NCBI GenBank assembly: GCA_021781555.1
Contig: JAJXWQ010000003.1
Coordinates: 1-59,712 of the forward strand
Direction: 5' to 3'
Source: a bacterium
Lineage (GTDB): Bacteria > Cyanobacteriota > Sericytochromatia > S15B-MN24 > VGJW01
DNA length: 59,712 nt
Shown here: piece by piece, positions 59,473-59,712 of the stretch
Position numbering within the stretch: position 1 is the first letter of the stretch
Layout: every line of letters starts with the position of its first letter
The notes under the pieces: model-generated
Told to the model about the DNA's origin: nothing
Database searches by the model: none
What the model saw: only the letters and a program-made list of their open reading frames with translations
Made by a program: the position numbers and the translations under genes

Positions 59473-59515
59473 GCGGGCCCAAGGAGTCAAACGGAGCCCG
59501 GTTGCACGGCGAAGG
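59473..59515 (+). repeat. Partial interspersed repeat, copy O
   Basis: First half only: GGGCCCAAGGAGTCAAACGG, AGCCCGGTTGCACGGCGAAGG. The rest of the 59411-59654 gap holds the perfect 18-bp palindrome TGGCGTCCCGGGACGCCA at 59613-59630, of unknown function. Confidence 0.6.
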
Positions 59516-59663
59516 GGTGAGACCCTCCAGCTGCAGAGTCCGCGACGGTCTGGAGTGTGTGCTGGCGGGTCTCCGGTAACTGCTGCTATCTGTAGAACAA
59601 GAGCGCTGGCCTTGGCGTCCCGGGACGCCAGCTTTCAGCAGATGCGAGGCTCAGGTGCGAGAA

Positions 59664-59712
59664 ATGATCCGGATTCGCGGTGCCCGCGAGAACAACCTCC
59701 AAAACGTCTCGA
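59664..59712 (+). CDS. uvrA: UvrA, excinuclease ABC subunit A (5' end only)
   Basis: Only the first 16 codons are in the window: MIRIRGARENNLQNVS, the hallmark N terminus of UvrA (IxVRGAR-NLKN). UvrA scans DNA for damage in nucleotide excision repair. An in-frame GTG at 59655 is an alternative start. No clear SOS box upstream. Confidence 0.8.
   Translation, partial: MIRIRGARENNLQNVS

Noticed and set aside
59590-59630. SOS box upstream of uvrA
   Set aside because: TAGAACA at 59593 resembles half of a LexA site, but no second half is present at the right spacing; the nearby palindrome TGGCGTCCCGGGACGCCA does not match known LexA operators.

Overview
The window comes from a GC-rich, diderm, heterotrophic bacterium with an aerobic-type core metabolism. 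Signs of an outer membrane are a YaiO-type barrel, an SppA peptidase with an N-terminal barrel-like region, and two lipoproteins. Two clues point weakly to a non-photosynthetic relative of Cyanobacteria: a kinase-like protein opens with the four-cysteine ribbon plus LGDR(F/Y)R start typical of cyanobacterial Ser/Thr kinases, and the FabI is of the plant/chlamydial type. This placement is inference only. TGA is a normal stop codon here, but one in-frame TGA appears to encode selenocysteine.

Layout. 0-6.6 kb: a SWIM zinc-finger protein, a Wolinella-type frdCAB succinate:quinone oxidoreductase and a TPR protein. 6.8-16.6 kb: an orphan OmpR-type regulator; an operon of selenocysteine peroxiredoxin and folE2; a Ser-rich lipoprotein; aminotransferase and acpS; a wall module (DUF1460 amidase-like protein plus a pseudokinase/L,D-transpeptidase fusion); a GNAT protein; a secreted Lys/Arg repeat protein. 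16.8-30.4 kb: tldD/pmbA, an FtsB-like protein, DUF1015, rlmI, fabI, sppA-ruvX-DUF1292, a SPOR protein, a CheW-like protein and a zinc-ribbon protein behind a structured leader. 30.7-42 kb: tRNA-Pro, TPR, a cobalamin/siderophore-type ABC pair, yraN, a PhnD-like binding protein, isocitrate dehydrogenase, an EF-hand lipoprotein, an 8-oxoguanine-deaminase-like and deoxyhypusine-synthase-like pair, and an aquaporin with a palindromic operator.

42.2-57.3 kb is the most system-like region. A YaiO barrel, a family 2 glycosyltransferase, a HEAT protein, a six-domain response regulator/diguanylate cyclase and a CheY-like protein sit next to a divergent eight-gene chemosensory operon (MCP, CheB, CheR-TPR, CheA-REC, REC, HPt, CheW, CheW-like). 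The parts list resembles the Wsp surface-sensing system, so I infer a chemosensory array controlling c-di-GMP and exopolysaccharide rather than flagella. The window closes with a cytochrome c, a small acidic protein, tRNA-Ser, a bacteriohemerythrin and the first codons of uvrA.

Two genome-wide habits stand out. First, a structured intergenic repeat of about 105 bp occurs about 15 times, whole or broken, and its ends supply the TAG stop codons of neighbouring genes. Second, six genes have a TANNNT box ending exactly 6 nt before the start codon and lack a clear Shine-Dalgarno site, the signature of leaderless transcripts.
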